Source of the DNA: Shewanella sp. Isolate11
GTDB lineage: Bacteria > Pseudomonadota > Gammaproteobacteria > Enterobacterales > Shewanellaceae
Direction of reading: 5' to 3'
DNA: 49,264 nucleotides
Assembly: GCF_022398315.1 (NCBI RefSeq)
Contig: NZ_JAKEVF010000008.1
Location: 1 to 49,264, forward strand
Position numbers and translations under genes: made by a program. Below, one piece after another: positions 16,951 to 26,144 of the stretch; positions within the stretch are counted from its first letter, which is position 1, and the number at the start of each line of letters is the position of its first letter. Below the pieces are notes generated by a model. That model was given only the letters and a program-made list of their open reading frames with translations, was not told the DNA's origin and did no database searches.

Positions 16951-17479
16951 CAGTAAAATTGCCAGCTTGGTTATCTTTTTCTGAGAGTTGTAGCGAGTGC
17001 TTAGACGACAGTGGCCAATTAATCGCTAGGGTGTCATCATTCCACTTTATGGCATACTCGTCATTAGGCGCATAGTAGTCACTGCATTGATACAGGCATT
17101 CGGCGCTATCTGACATCACATAAAAACCATGGGCAAATCCAGGTGGGATCCACATTTGGCAATGGTTATCTGCTGAAAGAATATGTCCGGTCCAATGACC
17201 AAAACTTGGGCTACTTTGTCTTAAGTCAACTGCCACATCAAATATCTCCCCACTCATCACCCTAACGAGTTTTCCTTGTGGTTGCATACGTTGATAATGT
17301 AAACCGCGAAGTGTCCCACCGATAGACTGACTCTGGTTAGTCTGCACAAAATCTAGGTTAGCAACATGCTGTTGAAACCATTGCTGACGAAAGCTTTCAA
17401 AAAAGTAACCTCGTGCGTCAGTGAAGACTTGAGGCTTAAGTATCTTCACATCTGGAATATGGGTATCGATAATTTTCAT
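16931..17479 (-). CDS. rmlC: dTDP-4-dehydrorhamnose 3,5-epimerase
   Basis: A 182-residue cupin epimerase of the rhamnose pathway. DARGYFFESFRQQWF near 22-36, GGTLRGLHYQ with the catalytic His (about 62), GKLVRVMSGEIFDVAVDLR, and IPPGFAHGFYVMSDSAECLYQCSDYY with the catalytic Tyr region. Full length. First gene of the minus-strand rmlC-rmlB-rmlD set; the genes overlap, so they form one transcript starting in the 17480-17963 divergent region. Confidence 0.94.
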   Translation of the reverse strand: MKIIDTHIPDVKILKPQVFTDARGYFFESFRQQWFQQHVANLDFVQTNQSQSIGGTLRGLHYQRMQPQGKLVRVMSGEIFDVAVDLRQSSPSFGHWTGHILSADNHCQMWIPPGFAHGFYVMSDSAECLYQCSDYYAPNDEYAIKWNDDTLAINWPLSSKHSLQLSEKDNQAGNFTDARMFD

Positions 17480-17963
17480 TATTGTTTACAGCAACTGATA
17501 ACGGGCTTGTGTTCAGCACAGAAGCATACAACATTTTCCCTCAATTCGTTGTAGATTCCTTGATGTGTCTCTATCTTAGCGCTGAAATTACTTCAGGTTT
17601 TTAGCAATTCTAGGTCAGTCATCGCTGGGTTCATCTCATTTCAACGGTCATCGCTCACTTCAGCCTCTTGTTGAATTGAATGAAAGCTGTCTGTATTTAG
17701 TTGCTTGAACACAAGCTTTCCAACATTTAGAGCTAAGTGTTCAATCACATCATATTCCTTTTTTGTATAAATAAATTAATATTTATAACTTCTAAATGGT
17801 CGCCGTACTGGTATTATTTCTATATCTCATTTTGGTTCATGTATCTTTCTTTCGTTGTTACAGGTGTGAAGTGCTAAGTTAGTGCCTGTAACTTAGTGCC
17901 TGTAACAACGAAAGAAAGATGGTTAGAGAATCTTAATTTAACTGGAATTATACGGAAATCGAT
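17480..17963. other. Divergent intergenic region between rmlC and cysD
   Basis: This 484-bp AT-rich region without a gene must hold the promoters of rmlCBD (minus) and of the cys operon (plus). Its right part carries a 22-bp perfect inverted repeat with an internal tandem repeat, listed separately. I saw no clear CysB site (that motif is weakly defined) and no convincing -35/-10 pair. Confidence 0.5.
17843..17920. repeat. 22-bp perfect inverted repeat with 14-bp tandem repeat in the loop
   Basis: The arm at 17843-17864 (ATCTTTCTTTCG... ...TTACAGG) is the exact reverse complement of 17899-17920, with a 34-base spacer. Inside, TTAGTGCCTGTAAC is repeated head to tail at 17879-17892 and 17893-17906, so the left arm's GTTACAGG can pair with either copy of CCTGTAAC. 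It lies 43 bases before cysD. Neither strand has a T-run after the stem, so a plain terminator is unlikely. It could be a cruciform, a leader RNA switch or a small mobile-element scar. Confidence 0.85.
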
Positions 17964-18869
17964 ATGTCTACACAGCAAACCCATTTGAAGCAGCTCGAAG
18001 CTGAATCGATTCAAATCATGCGTGAAGTTGCCGCAGAGTTTGATAATCCAGTGATGCTCTATTCTGTCGGTAAAGACTCTTCAGTGCTGTTACACCTAGC
18101 ACGTAAGGCTTTCTATCCCGGTAAGATCCCGTTTCCGTTGATGCATGTGGATACCAACTGGAAGTTTAAAGAGATGATCGCGTTTCGCGACGAGATGGCT
18201 AAGAAATATGGCTTTGACTTGATTGTCCATAAAAATCCTCGTGGTATCGAGATGAATATCTCGCCATTCACTCATGGTAGCGCCAAGCATACTGATATCA
18301 TGAAAACCGAAGGGCTGAAGCAAGCATTGGATATGCATGGTTTCGATGCCGCCTTTGGTGGGGCCCGTCGTGATGAAGAAAAATCTCGCGCTAAAGAGCG
18401 TGTCTATTCGTTTCGCGATAGCAAACACCGCTGGGATCCAAAGAACCAACGTCCCGAGCTGTGGAATATCTACAATGGTAAGGTCGATAAAGGCGAGAGT
18501 ATCCGAGTGTTTCCTTTGTCTAACTGGACCGAGCTGGATATCTGGCAGTATATCTATTTAGAAAATATTGAAATTCCATCACTTTACTTAGCTAAGCCAC
18601 GCCCAGTGGTTAAACGTGATGGAACTTTGATCATGGTCGATGACGAGCGCATGGAAATTCAACCGGGCGAAACGGTTGAAAATAAGATGGTGCGTTTTAG
18701 AACCTTAGGTTGTTATCCGCTCACCGGTGCCGTGGAATCTGAAGCCACGACGTTACCTGAAATTATTCAAGAGATGTTGTTGTGTACCACCTCAGAGCGA
18801 CAAGGGCGAGTGATTGATAATGACTCCGCTGGCTCGATGGAGAAGAAGAAGATGGAAGGGTATTTCTAG
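17964..18869 (+). CDS. cysD: Sulfate adenylyltransferase subunit 2
   Basis: Catalytic subunit of ATP sulfurylase: sulfate + ATP to adenylyl sulfate (APS), driven by the CysN GTPase. 301 residues, the usual length. The PP-loop [17 protein letters not shown] lies at about 33-50, [12 protein letters not shown] follows, then [20 protein letters not shown] and the conserved [13 protein letters not shown]; the tail [19 protein letters not shown] is typical. First gene of cysD-cysN-transporter-cysC. Confidence 0.96.
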   Translation: MSTQQTHLKQLEAESIQIMREVAAEFDNPVMLYSVGKDSSVLLHLARKAFYPGKIPFPLMHVDTNWKFKEMIAFRDEMAKKYGFDLIVHKNPRGIEMNISPFTHGSAKHTDIMKTEGLKQALDMHGFDAAFGGARRDEEKSRAKERVYSFRDSKHRWDPKNQRPELWNIYNGKVDKGESIRVFPLSNWTELDIWQYIYLENIEIPSLYLAKPRPVVKRDGTLIMVDDERMEIQPGETVENKMVRFRTLGCYPLTGAVESEATTLPEIIQEMLLCTTSERQGRVIDNDSAGSMEKKKMEGYF

Positions 18870-18925
18870 GCTGAACCTGAAACCATTTTTGACTTAGACA
18901 CAGATAACCAATGACGAGAGTGACC

Positions 18926-20332
18926 ATGACAACTGAATCGACACTATTACAAACCGATATCGAATCTTATTTAAAGCTGCATGAAAACAAAGATATGTTG
19001 CGTATCTTGACCTGTGGCAGCGTGGACGATGGTAAGTCTACTTTGATTGGACGGCTGTTATTTGATAGCAAGATGATCTTTGAAGATCAGATGGCGGCTA
19101 TCGAGAAAGACTCTAAACGTTTTAACACTACTGATGAAGCATTTGACTTAGCGTTGTTGGTTGATGGGTTGCAGTCTGAGCGTGAGCAAGGCATTACTAT
19201 CGATGTGGCTTATCGCTATTTTGCGACCGAACAGCGTAAGTTCATTATTGCCGATACCCCAGGCCATGAGCAGTACACCCGCAATATGGCGACCGGCGCT
19301 TCAACATCCGATTTAGCGATTATTTTGATTGATGCGCGTCATGGAGTACAAGTTCAGACTCGTCGTCACAGCTATATCTGTTCTCAATTGGGCATTAAGC
19401 ATGTGATTATTGCCATCAACAAGATGGACGCGGTGGATTACGATCAGAGCGTGTATCAAAACATCAAGAAAGCTTATCGTGAATTTGCACAGGATCTTGC
19501 GTTCACAGATGTACGTTTTGTACCTATCTCAGCGCTTAAAGGCGATAACGTTGTAAACGAAAGCGAGAATATGACCTGGTATCCTGGTTCAACCTTGCTC
19601 AAGTTGCTTAATACGGTATCTGTTGAACAAGACAGAAGTGAGTCATTCCGCTTTCAGGTTCAGTATGTGAACCGTCCAAATCTTGATTTCAGAGGTTTCT
19701 GCGGCACTGTGGCTTCTGGAGAGATCCGTGTCGGTGACACCATTGCAGCGTTGCCGTCAGGTAAAGAAAGTCAGATTAAATCGATTGTCACTTTCGATGG
19801 CGATTTAGAAAAAGCCACAGCGGGGCAGGCGGTTACATTAACCCTCACCGATGAGATTGATATCAGCCGTGGCGATATGTTGGTGCGTCCGCACAATAAG
19901 CCTAATTCCAGCAGCCACTTCGAAGCCGATGTGGTGTGGATGACGGAAGAACCCTTATGTGTTGATAGAGAATATGCTATTAAATTAGGTAGTAAGGCAG
20001 TATATGGTTATGTTGATGCAATTAACTATAAGGTTGATATCAATAATCTAACCAAACATGACGCGCAGCAGTTGGCACTAAATGAGATGGGCAATTGTCA
20101 TTTCTCGGTGACTGCGCCAGTGCAGTTTGATGCCTATGATAGCAACCGTCATACCGGTGCATTTATTATTATCGATAGATTAACTAACGTGACTGTTGGT
20201 GCAGGGATGATCCGTAAATCTATTGACGCTAAAGGTAAAAAGCGTGCAATCTCTGAATTTGAAATTGAGATGAATACCTTGGTACGTAAACATTTCCCAC
20301 ATTGGGGCGTGAAAGACATTTCTAAGGCGTAA
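18926..20332 (+). CDS. cysN: Sulfate adenylyltransferase subunit 1 (GTPase)
   Basis: An EF-Tu-like GTPase that forms ATP sulfurylase with CysD. 468 residues from the ATG at 18926, which has GAGAG upstream; the in-frame ATG at 18911 has none. G1 loop GSVDDGKST near 31-39, switch region [16 protein letters not shown]3 [13 protein letters not shown]4 NKMD, then the beta-barrel domains ([24 protein letters not shown]). It ends at TAA 20332, followed at once by a hairpin. Confidence 0.96.
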   Translation: MTTESTLLQTDIESYLKLHENKDMLRILTCGSVDDGKSTLIGRLLFDSKMIFEDQMAAIEKDSKRFNTTDEAFDLALLVDGLQSEREQGITIDVAYRYFATEQRKFIIADTPGHEQYTRNMATGASTSDLAIILIDARHGVQVQTRRHSYICSQLGIKHVIIAINKMDAVDYDQSVYQNIKKAYREFAQDLAFTDVRFVPISALKGDNVVNESENMTWYPGSTLLKLLNTVSVEQDRSESFRFQVQYVNRPNLDFRGFCGTVASGEIRVGDTIAALPSGKESQIKSIVTFDGDLEKATAGQAVTLTLTDEIDISRGDMLVRPHNKPNSSSHFEADVVWMTEEPLCVDREYAIKLGSKAVYGYVDAINYKVDINNLTKHDAQQLALNEMGNCHFSVTAPVQFDAYDSNRHTGAFIIIDRLTNVTVGAGMIRKSIDAKGKKRAISEFEIEMNTLVRKHFPHWGVKDISKA

Positions 20333-20338
20333 TGTGCT

Positions 20339-20368
20339 CAAGCGCAGCGACTGTATTTGCTGCGCTTG
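20339..20368 (+). promoter_or_regulatory. Perfect 10-bp hairpin directly after cysN
   Basis: CAAGCGCAGC (20339-20348) and GCTGCGCTTG (20359-20368) form a perfect stem with a 10-base loop seven bases after the cysN stop. No T-run follows. It may limit read-through, stabilise the upstream mRNA or mark a processing site. Its presence argues that the transporter gene starts at 20401 rather than at the ATG overlapping the cysN stop (20332). Confidence 0.65.
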
Positions 20369-20400
20369 ATGGTTTCTCAACGGTCAATAATCGAGAATTT

Positions 20401-22128
20401 ATGACATTAAACGCATACCTAACCATTGCCATATTTCTCGCGACTATCGTGGGATTAGTGCGTTTTCAAAATCGCCCAGCCCGTGTGTTTGGGGTGGCAT
20501 TACTGCTGCTGGTGGCACTTAACCTTGTGACCACAGAACAGTTACTTTCTAGCATGTCCAATCCTGGACTTGTGACCTTGGTGCTGTTGATCTTATGTTC
20601 TTTTGCGTTGGAAAAAACGCGCCTGCTGCGAGTCATCGCTTCTAAAGTGATAGTCAATTCTTATCATAGTACTTGGCTGCGGCTGTTTGGTATGACTGCG
20701 CTGAGTTCGGCGTTGTTGAACAACACTGCCGTGGTGGCCACCTTGTTGTCACCTATTCGAAACAATCCGCATCACATGGCGAGCAAACTGCTTATTCCCT
20801 TATCTTACGCGGCGATCCTCGGCGGCACACTAACCTTAGTGGGGACATCGACTAACCTAATCGTCAACAGTATGTATATCGAGGCGTCCGGTCAGTCGCT
20901 GTCGTTTTTCTCATTCACGGCGATTGGCGCAATGTTAGTGCTGGGTTGTGGTTTGATGCTAAGACTCGTGAGTGGTTTTTTACCTGATATAGTCGATGAG
21001 CCGACCCATTTGCAGGGCTATTTTATTGATGCCAAGGTGGTTGAAGGCTCAGAGTTAATTGGCCGCTCGGTGGAAGATAATGGTTTGCGTCATTTGGAGT
21101 CTCTCTTTTTAGTCGAGGTGATTCGTAATAACCGCTTGATCAGCCCTGTGACCCCGACAGAAGTGTTGCAGCTGGGCGACCGCTTAATCTTCAGTGGTGA
21201 TATTACTAAGGTGATGCAACTCAGCCAGTTTTCGGGGCTTGAGATGTTTGCCGATAAAAGCGGTTTACTCGACAGTAACCTGACCGAAGTCGTGGTGAAA
21301 CCTGAGAGCGTGTTGGTGGGTAAAACCATGAGACGCATCGGCTTTAGGGCCTTGTTTGATGCGGCAACGTTAGCGATCCGTCGAGACGGTGAAGAGATCT
21401 CTGGCAAGCTGGGTGAAGTGAAAATCAAAGCCGGTGACTTTTTGGTTCTCGCTGTGGGTGAGGATTTCCTCACTCGTCGTAATATCAGTAAGAATTTTAT
21501 TGTGCTCAGTGGCGTTGAGCCAGAAACGCGGATCAGCGGCAAGAAAGCTTGGGTTTCTATTGGTGGTTTTGTGCTGGCATTAGTGCTAGCGGCCACGGGC
21601 GTATTGGACATGCTGCAAGGCATGTTTTTACTGCTGGGTATTCTTATCTTCAGTCAATGTATTAATGCTAATGAAATTGTCAGACGTTTCCCGGTTGATA
21701 TCTGGCTGATTGTGGCCTCGGCTATTACCCTGTCTCATGCGCTGGTTAATGCTGGTGTGGCACAGTTTGTTGCTGACTGGGTAGGGGGCGTAGCAGATAA
21801 AGATCACCTGATGTTCGCGCTGATTATTGTTTATGTCACTACCTGGTTGATGACTGAGCTTATCACTAATAATGCCGCCGCAGCACTGATGTTTCCTATC
21901 GCTTATAGTATTGCGCTGGGTTTTGGGGTCGACTTCTTGCCGTTTGTGATGACAGTCGCTTTTGCGGCGAGTGGTAGCTTTATGAGCCCTTATGGGTATC
22001 AAACTAATTTGATGGTGTATAACGCTGGGCGTTATCATCTTAAAGACTTTGTTAAAGTGGGTCTGCCTATTAGCTTGACCTATGGTGTCATTGTATTGTT
22101 GGCGATACCGCAATTTTTCCCTTTTTAA
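20401..22128 (+). CDS. SLC13-family anion permease with two TrkA-C domains (probable sulfate importer)
   Basis: A 575-residue inner-membrane transporter of the SLC13/ArsB type. Membrane helices fill about residues 1-185 and 385-575. The segment between them carries two RCK-C/TrkA-C modules (about 200-275 and 290-365), each ending in LGDRLIFSG / AGDFLVLAVG-like strands. The helix-hairpin signatures SALLNNTAVVATLLSP and TLVGTSTNLIVNSMY in the first half are mirrored by TELITNNAAAALMFPIA and SFMSPYGYQTNLMVYNAG in the second. Position between cysN and cysC makes sulfate the likely substrate; others in this family carry dicarboxylates. The ATG at 20332 would add 23 residues across a hairpin and is not favoured. 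Confidence 0.87.
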   Translation: MTLNAYLTIAIFLATIVGLVRFQNRPARVFGVALLLLVALNLVTTEQLLSSMSNPGLVTLVLLILCSFALEKTRLLRVIASKVIVNSYHSTWLRLFGMTALSSALLNNTAVVATLLSPIRNNPHHMASKLLIPLSYAAILGGTLTLVGTSTNLIVNSMYIEASGQSLSFFSFTAIGAMLVLGCGLMLRLVSGFLPDIVDEPTHLQGYFIDAKVVEGSELIGRSVEDNGLRHLESLFLVEVIRNNRLISPVTPTEVLQLGDRLIFSGDITKVMQLSQFSGLEMFADKSGLLDSNLTEVVVKPESVLVGKTMRRIGFRALFDAATLAIRRDGEEISGKLGEVKIKAGDFLVLAVGEDFLTRRNISKNFIVLSGVEPETRISGKKAWVSIGGFVLALVLAATGVLDMLQGMFLLLGILIFSQCINANEIVRRFPVDIWLIVASAITLSHALVNAGVAQFVADWVGGVADKDHLMFALIIVYVTTWLMTELITNNAAAALMFPIAYSIALGFGVDFLPFVMTVAFAASGSFMSPYGYQTNLMVYNAGRYHLKDFVKVGLPISLTYGVIVLLAIPQFFPF

Positions 22129-22272
22129 GTGGAGCGCGGTGAGCGATATAGTATTTATTGGAAATCATAAGCGTAAGTAACCAGTGGTAAGCCATAAGCA
22201 CTGCCAAACTTACAGCTTAAAACCTAGAACTTAAAACTTAAAACTTAAAATTGAGCATTTTAAAGGATAAAC
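22129..22272. repeat. Short 7-bp tandem repeat before cysC
   Basis: CTTAAAA is repeated three times head to tail in the run just before TTGAGCATTTTAAAGG, about 35 to 15 bases ahead of the cysC ribosome site (AAGGA), preceded by a related GCTTAAAACCTAGAA. A simple AT-rich slippage repeat, which could alter spacing between strains; no terminator or promoter is clear. Confidence 0.6.
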
Positions 22273-22905
22273 ATGTCTCCCTATAAAACCGTTGAAGCTG
22301 ACGAAAAATCTTCTGATGTTGTGTGGCATCAAGCCAGTGTGTCTCATCAGGAGCGGGTTTCTGCTAACGGTCACCAAGGAGCCGTGTTGTGGTTTACAGG
22401 GTTGAGTGGTTCAGGTAAGTCGACCGTGGCCAATGCGGTAGATAAAATGCTGCATGATAATGGCTGTAAAACCTATGTGCTTGATGGTGACAATGTTCGC
22501 CATGGGTTAAATGGAGACTTAGGTTTTTCAGACCAAGACAGAGTCGAAAACATCCGCCGTATTGGTGAAGTAGCGAAATTATTTGTCGATGCAGGTTTAC
22601 TGGTGTCGACGGCATTTATCTCACCTTTTAGTGCTGACCGAGCCATGGTCCGAGATTTACTGGGTGACATGGCTTTCATCGAAGTGTTTATCGATACCCC
22701 ATTAGCCGTTTGTGAACAGCGAGATCCTAAAGGGTTATACAAGAAAGCCCGAGCGGGTGAGATTAAACATTTCACCGGAATCGACTCTGCCTATGAAGCA
22801 CCTGAGTCGCCAGAGGTTCATGTTGAAACCGCGACCAAGAATGTACAGCAATGTGCGCAGCAGGTTGTGGATTATTTAGTCGAGATAGGGCTGATAACGC
22901 GTTAA
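22273..22905 (+). CDS. cysC: Adenylyl-sulfate kinase
   Basis: Phosphorylates APS to PAPS. 210 residues. P-loop [14 protein letters not shown] near 43-56, [21 protein letters not shown] (APS-binding), the acceptor-type STAFISPF segment with the conserved Ser, and [25 protein letters not shown] lid with C-terminal [16 protein letters not shown] lies five bases before the ATG. It completes the sulfate-activation set. PAPS feeds both cysteine synthesis and any sulfotransferase. Confidence 0.96.
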   Translation: MSPYKTVEADEKSSDVVWHQASVSHQERVSANGHQGAVLWFTGLSGSGKSTVANAVDKMLHDNGCKTYVLDGDNVRHGLNGDLGFSDQDRVENIRRIGEVAKLFVDAGLLVSTAFISPFSADRAMVRDLLGDMAFIEVFIDTPLAVCEQRDPKGLYKKARAGEIKHFTGIDSAYEAPESPEVHVETATKNVQQCAQQVVDYLVEIGLITR

Positions 22906-23027
22906 ACATCAATGATAAAGTGCTTTGTTGCGTCGAGTATTTTAAACTATTGTTCTACATAGAGAGTTGAACTGCAAAGCCGCAAGGTGCATTATTCGCT
23001 CTCTTGTTCAATGAGTATCATTGATGT
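22906..23027. repeat. 12-bp inverted repeat spanning the cysC-ugd gap
   Basis: ACATCAATGATA (22906-22917), beginning at the cysC stop, is the exact reverse complement of TATCATTGATGT (23016-23027). A second pair, CTTTGTT (about 22922) and AACAAAG (about 23034), crosses the first in the manner of a pseudoknot, and the second member touches the ugd ribosome-binding site (AAAGGA). Whether this forms in RNA is unknown. Confidence 0.55.
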
Positions 23028-23048
23028 GTATCGAACAAAGGATCTATT

Positions 23049-24215
23049 TTGAAAATTGCTATCGCGGGTACAGGCTATGTGGGTTTATCAAACGCGGTTC
23101 TGTTAGCCCAACATCATCAGGTTTTTGCTGTCGACATTATTGAACAAAAGGTTGAGTTGATTAATCAGCGACGTTCACCGATTGTCGATACTGAGATTGA
23201 AGATTTTTTAGCAAATAAGCCTCTTAACTTGACGGCAACGACAGACAAAACGCTCGCTTACCGTGATGCGCAGTATGTGATTATTGCGACCCCAACCGAT
23301 TACGATCCTAAATCAAATTACTTTAATACCCAGTCCGTTGAAGCCGTGATCAAAGAAGTGATGGCGATTAACCCTGATGCGATAATGGTGATTAAATCTA
23401 CCGTGCCAGTAGGTTATACCCAGCGTATTAAAGCAGAGCTTGGCAGTGACAATATCATCTTTTCTCCCGAGTTCTTACGTGAAGGCAAAGCCTTATACGA
23501 TAATTTGCATCCATCTCGTATTATTGTTGGTGAGCAGAGTGAGCGTGCTAAGGTATTTGCTGATCTCTTGCTAGAAGGGGCTGAGAAAACCGATATTCAG
23601 GTCTTGTTTACCGGTTCTACTGAAGCCGAAGCCATTAAGCTGTTTTCTAATACTTATCTTGCGATGCGCATTGCTTATTTTAACGAACTCGATACGTACG
23701 CCGAATCTCATGGTTTGGACTCTCGGCAAATCATTGAAGGTGTCGGCTTAGATCCACGTATTGGCGATCACTACAATAATCCCTCTTTTGGCTATGGCGG
23801 ATATTGCTTGCCAAAAGATACAAAACAATTGCGGGCGAATTACGCTGATTTACCCAATAGCATCATTGGCGCGATTGTTGATTCAAACACGACCCGTAAG
23901 GATTTTATTGCTAGCAGTATTTTGAAGCGTGATCCTAAACGTGTCGGTATCTATCGACTGATCATGAAAGCTGGCTCCGATAATTTCCGTGCATCGAGTA
24001 TTCAAGGGATCATGAAACGCATTAAGGCCAAAGGCATCGAAGTGGTGGTGTATGAACCTGTGCTAGAGGAAGCGGAATTTTTCCATTCGAAAGTGATCAA
24101 GAATTTAGATGAGTTTAAACAGATGTGCGATGTTATCGTGTCTAATCGTATGGTCGAGGAGATCTCCGATGTAGCCGATAAAGTCTATACTCGTGATCTC
24201 TTTGGTTCAGATTAA
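23049..24215 (+). CDS. ugd: UDP-glucose 6-dehydrogenase
   Basis: Two-step NAD oxidation of UDP-glucose to UDP-glucuronate. 388 residues with a TTG start; AAAGGA precedes it at good spacing and [14 protein letters not shown] begins the NAD fold at once. Catalytic and structural motifs: [54 protein letters not shown], and the nucleophile Cys253 in [14 protein letters not shown]. Shorter class typical of enterobacterial Ugd. Together with the next gene it makes UDP-GlcA and UDP-GalA for surface polysaccharide. Confidence 0.95.
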   Translation: MKIAIAGTGYVGLSNAVLLAQHHQVFAVDIIEQKVELINQRRSPIVDTEIEDFLANKPLNLTATTDKTLAYRDAQYVIIATPTDYDPKSNYFNTQSVEAVIKEVMAINPDAIMVIKSTVPVGYTQRIKAELGSDNIIFSPEFLREGKALYDNLHPSRIIVGEQSERAKVFADLLLEGAEKTDIQVLFTGSTEAEAIKLFSNTYLAMRIAYFNELDTYAESHGLDSRQIIEGVGLDPRIGDHYNNPSFGYGGYCLPKDTKQLRANYADLPNSIIGAIVDSNTTRKDFIASSILKRDPKRVGIYRLIMKAGSDNFRASSIQGIMKRIKAKGIEVVVYEPVLEEAEFFHSKVIKNLDEFKQMCDVIVSNRMVEEISDVADKVYTRDLFGSD

Positions 24216-24223
24216 GTTTTGGT

Positions 24224-25234
24224 ATGAATATGAAATATTTAGTTACGGGGGCAGCTGGTTTTATCGGTAGCGCCGTTGTTGAAAAACTCACTGCATCTGG
24301 CCATCAAGTGGTGGGTATCGATAATATTAATGATTATTATGATGTTAAGTTAAAACATGCCCGTTTAGATCGCATTACTCATGCAGATTTTCGCTTTATT
24401 CAGTTAGATATAGCCGATAGAGCTGCGGTTGAGCAGTTATTCCAATCGGAGCAGTTTGATCGCGTTATTCACTTAGCGGCTCAAGCTGGGGTGCGCTATT
24501 CAATCGAAAACCCCCATGCTTATGCTGACTCTAACTTGGTCGGTCATCTGAACATTTTAGAAGGATGTCGTCATAGCAAGGTGAAGCATTTAGTTTATGC
24601 TTCTTCGAGCTCTGTGTATGGCCTGAATGCGAAAACGCCATTTGCCACCACTGACAGTGTCGATCATCCTGTATCGCTTTATGCAGCGACTAAAAAATCC
24701 AATGAGTTGATGGCCCATAGTTATTCTCATCTGTACGACATTCCCACTACTGGCCTTCGCTTTTTTACCGTGTACGGCAGTTGGGGAAGGCCGGACATGG
24801 CACCTTTTATCTTCACTAAGAAGATTCTAGAGGGGGAGCCAATCCAGATTAATAACAATGGTGATATGTGGCGTGACTTTACTCATGTGATTGATATTGT
24901 TGAAGGTGTGGTGCGTATTGCGGATGTTATTCCGGGTAAAGATGATAAATGGACCGTTGAGAGTGGCTCTCCAGCAACAAGCTCTGCGCCTTATGCCGTT
25001 TACAATATTGGTCATGGCTCACCGATTAACTTGATGGAATTTGTTAAAGCCATTGAAACGGAATTAGGTATCGAGGCTGACAAGGTGTTCAGAGAGATGC
25101 AGCCGGGTGATGTTTATCAAACTTATGCCGATGTCAGCGATTTGTTCGACGCGACGGGTTATAAACCTCATGTGTCGGTGAAAGAGGGTGTGGCTGAGTT
25201 TGTTGCTTGGTATCGTGATTTTTATCAAAAATAG
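24224..25234 (+). CDS. NAD-dependent UDP-glucuronate 4-epimerase
   Basis: A 336-residue extended SDR that interconverts UDP-glucuronate and UDP-galacturonate. NAD loop KYLVTGAAGFIGSAV at the start, then GIDNINDYYDVKLKHARL, the DNxNdYYD..LK signature of UDP-GlcA epimerases. HLAAQAGVRYSIENPHAY, ASSSSVYG and SLYAATKKSNE carry the catalytic Ser and YxxxK; TVYGSWGRPDMA follows. Starts 8 bases after ugd, so the two are co-transcribed; ATG 24230 is an alternative start. Related O-antigen epimerases for UDP-GlcNAc lack the YYD pattern. Confidence 0.92.
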   Translation: MNMKYLVTGAAGFIGSAVVEKLTASGHQVVGIDNINDYYDVKLKHARLDRITHADFRFIQLDIADRAAVEQLFQSEQFDRVIHLAAQAGVRYSIENPHAYADSNLVGHLNILEGCRHSKVKHLVYASSSSVYGLNAKTPFATTDSVDHPVSLYAATKKSNELMAHSYSHLYDIPTTGLRFFTVYGSWGRPDMAPFIFTKKILEGEPIQINNNGDMWRDFTHVIDIVEGVVRIADVIPGKDDKWTVESGSPATSSAPYAVYNIGHGSPINLMEFVKAIETELGIEADKVFREMQPGDVYQTYADVSDLFDATGYKPHVSVKEGVAEFVAWYRDFYQK

Positions 25235-25321
25235 GCTGTTGCTGCAGCCTGTTTCTCGCTCTGCGTTTTAGCTTAGCCTAAGCTTGCTTTAACCATCATT
25301 AATTCAAGGAGAGATTCTGTT

Positions 25322-26116
25322 TTGAGTCATAAATTTAATCATGAATGGTTGGCTGATATGGTGGATATCGCCAAGCAAGCTGGCATTGCCATTATGAAAG
25401 TGTACGCTAGCGCCGACTTTGGTGTTGAAGCCAAATCAGATGATAGCCCGGTGACAGCGGCGGATATTGCCAGCCATCATAAAATTGTTGATGCTTTAGC
25501 TAAGCTGACGCCCAATATTCCGGTGATGTCCGAAGAAGCGGCTGATATCGATTGGAATGAGCGTAAGTCATGGCAACAATATTGGCTGATCGATCCGCTC
25601 GATGGCACTAAAGAATTTATCAAGCGTAATGGTGAATTTACCGTCAATATTGCCTTCATCGATAATGGTAAAGCCGTGGCTGGTGTGGTCTATGCCCCTG
25701 TGCTTGAGAAATGTTATTACGGTGCACAGGAGCTGGGTGCTTGGCTTGAACATCAAGGCGAAATCACTAATTTGAATACTCTGGGAGCCACCGCGCCTGA
25801 TGTGCCGCGTATTGTGGGCAGCCGTTCTCATGTGAGCCCTGGATTACAAGCTTATTTACAAGCGTTAGGGGAGCATGAAATCACCAGCGTGGGAAGTTCG
25901 CTGAAGTTTTGCATCTTAGCCGAAGGTAACGCCGAAATTTATCCTCGACTTGGACTCACCAGCGAGTGGGATACCGCAGCAGCCCAAGCGGTACTCGAAA
26001 GTGCTGGCGGTCAGGTGATCAACCATGAAACTGGCAAGGTATTGGATTACAATCAAAAAGAGAACATTTTAAACCCTTACTTTATCGCCACGGCCAAACA
26101 TTGGCTGGGTAAGTAA
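25322..26116 (+). CDS. cysQ: 3'(2'),5'-bisphosphate nucleotidase
   Basis: Removes the 3'-phosphate from PAP (the by-product of PAPS use) and can act on PAPS. 264 residues, TTG start with AAGGAGAG upstream. Inositol-monophosphatase fold: DDSPVTAADIASH, VMSEEA (metal Glu), WLIDPLDGTKEFIKRNGEF (the DPLDGT metal motif), and late TSEWDTAAAQAVLESAGG (the WD metal motif). It fits the cysDNC genes three positions upstream and ties them functionally to the interposed nucleotide-sugar genes. Confidence 0.94.
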   Translation: MSHKFNHEWLADMVDIAKQAGIAIMKVYASADFGVEAKSDDSPVTAADIASHHKIVDALAKLTPNIPVMSEEAADIDWNERKSWQQYWLIDPLDGTKEFIKRNGEFTVNIAFIDNGKAVAGVVYAPVLEKCYYGAQELGAWLEHQGEITNLNTLGATAPDVPRIVGSRSHVSPGLQAYLQALGEHEITSVGSSLKFCILAEGNAEIYPRLGLTSEWDTAAAQAVLESAGGQVINHETGKVLDYNQKENILNPYFIATAKHWLGK

Positions 26117-26144
26117 TTAAAACGGATTCAGGTTGGAGTTAGCT

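Noticed and set aside
25233..25250. AGGCTG/CAGCCT stem after the uronate epimerase gene as a terminator
   Set aside because: Only six pairs and a broken T-run (GTTTCTC); too weak to call.
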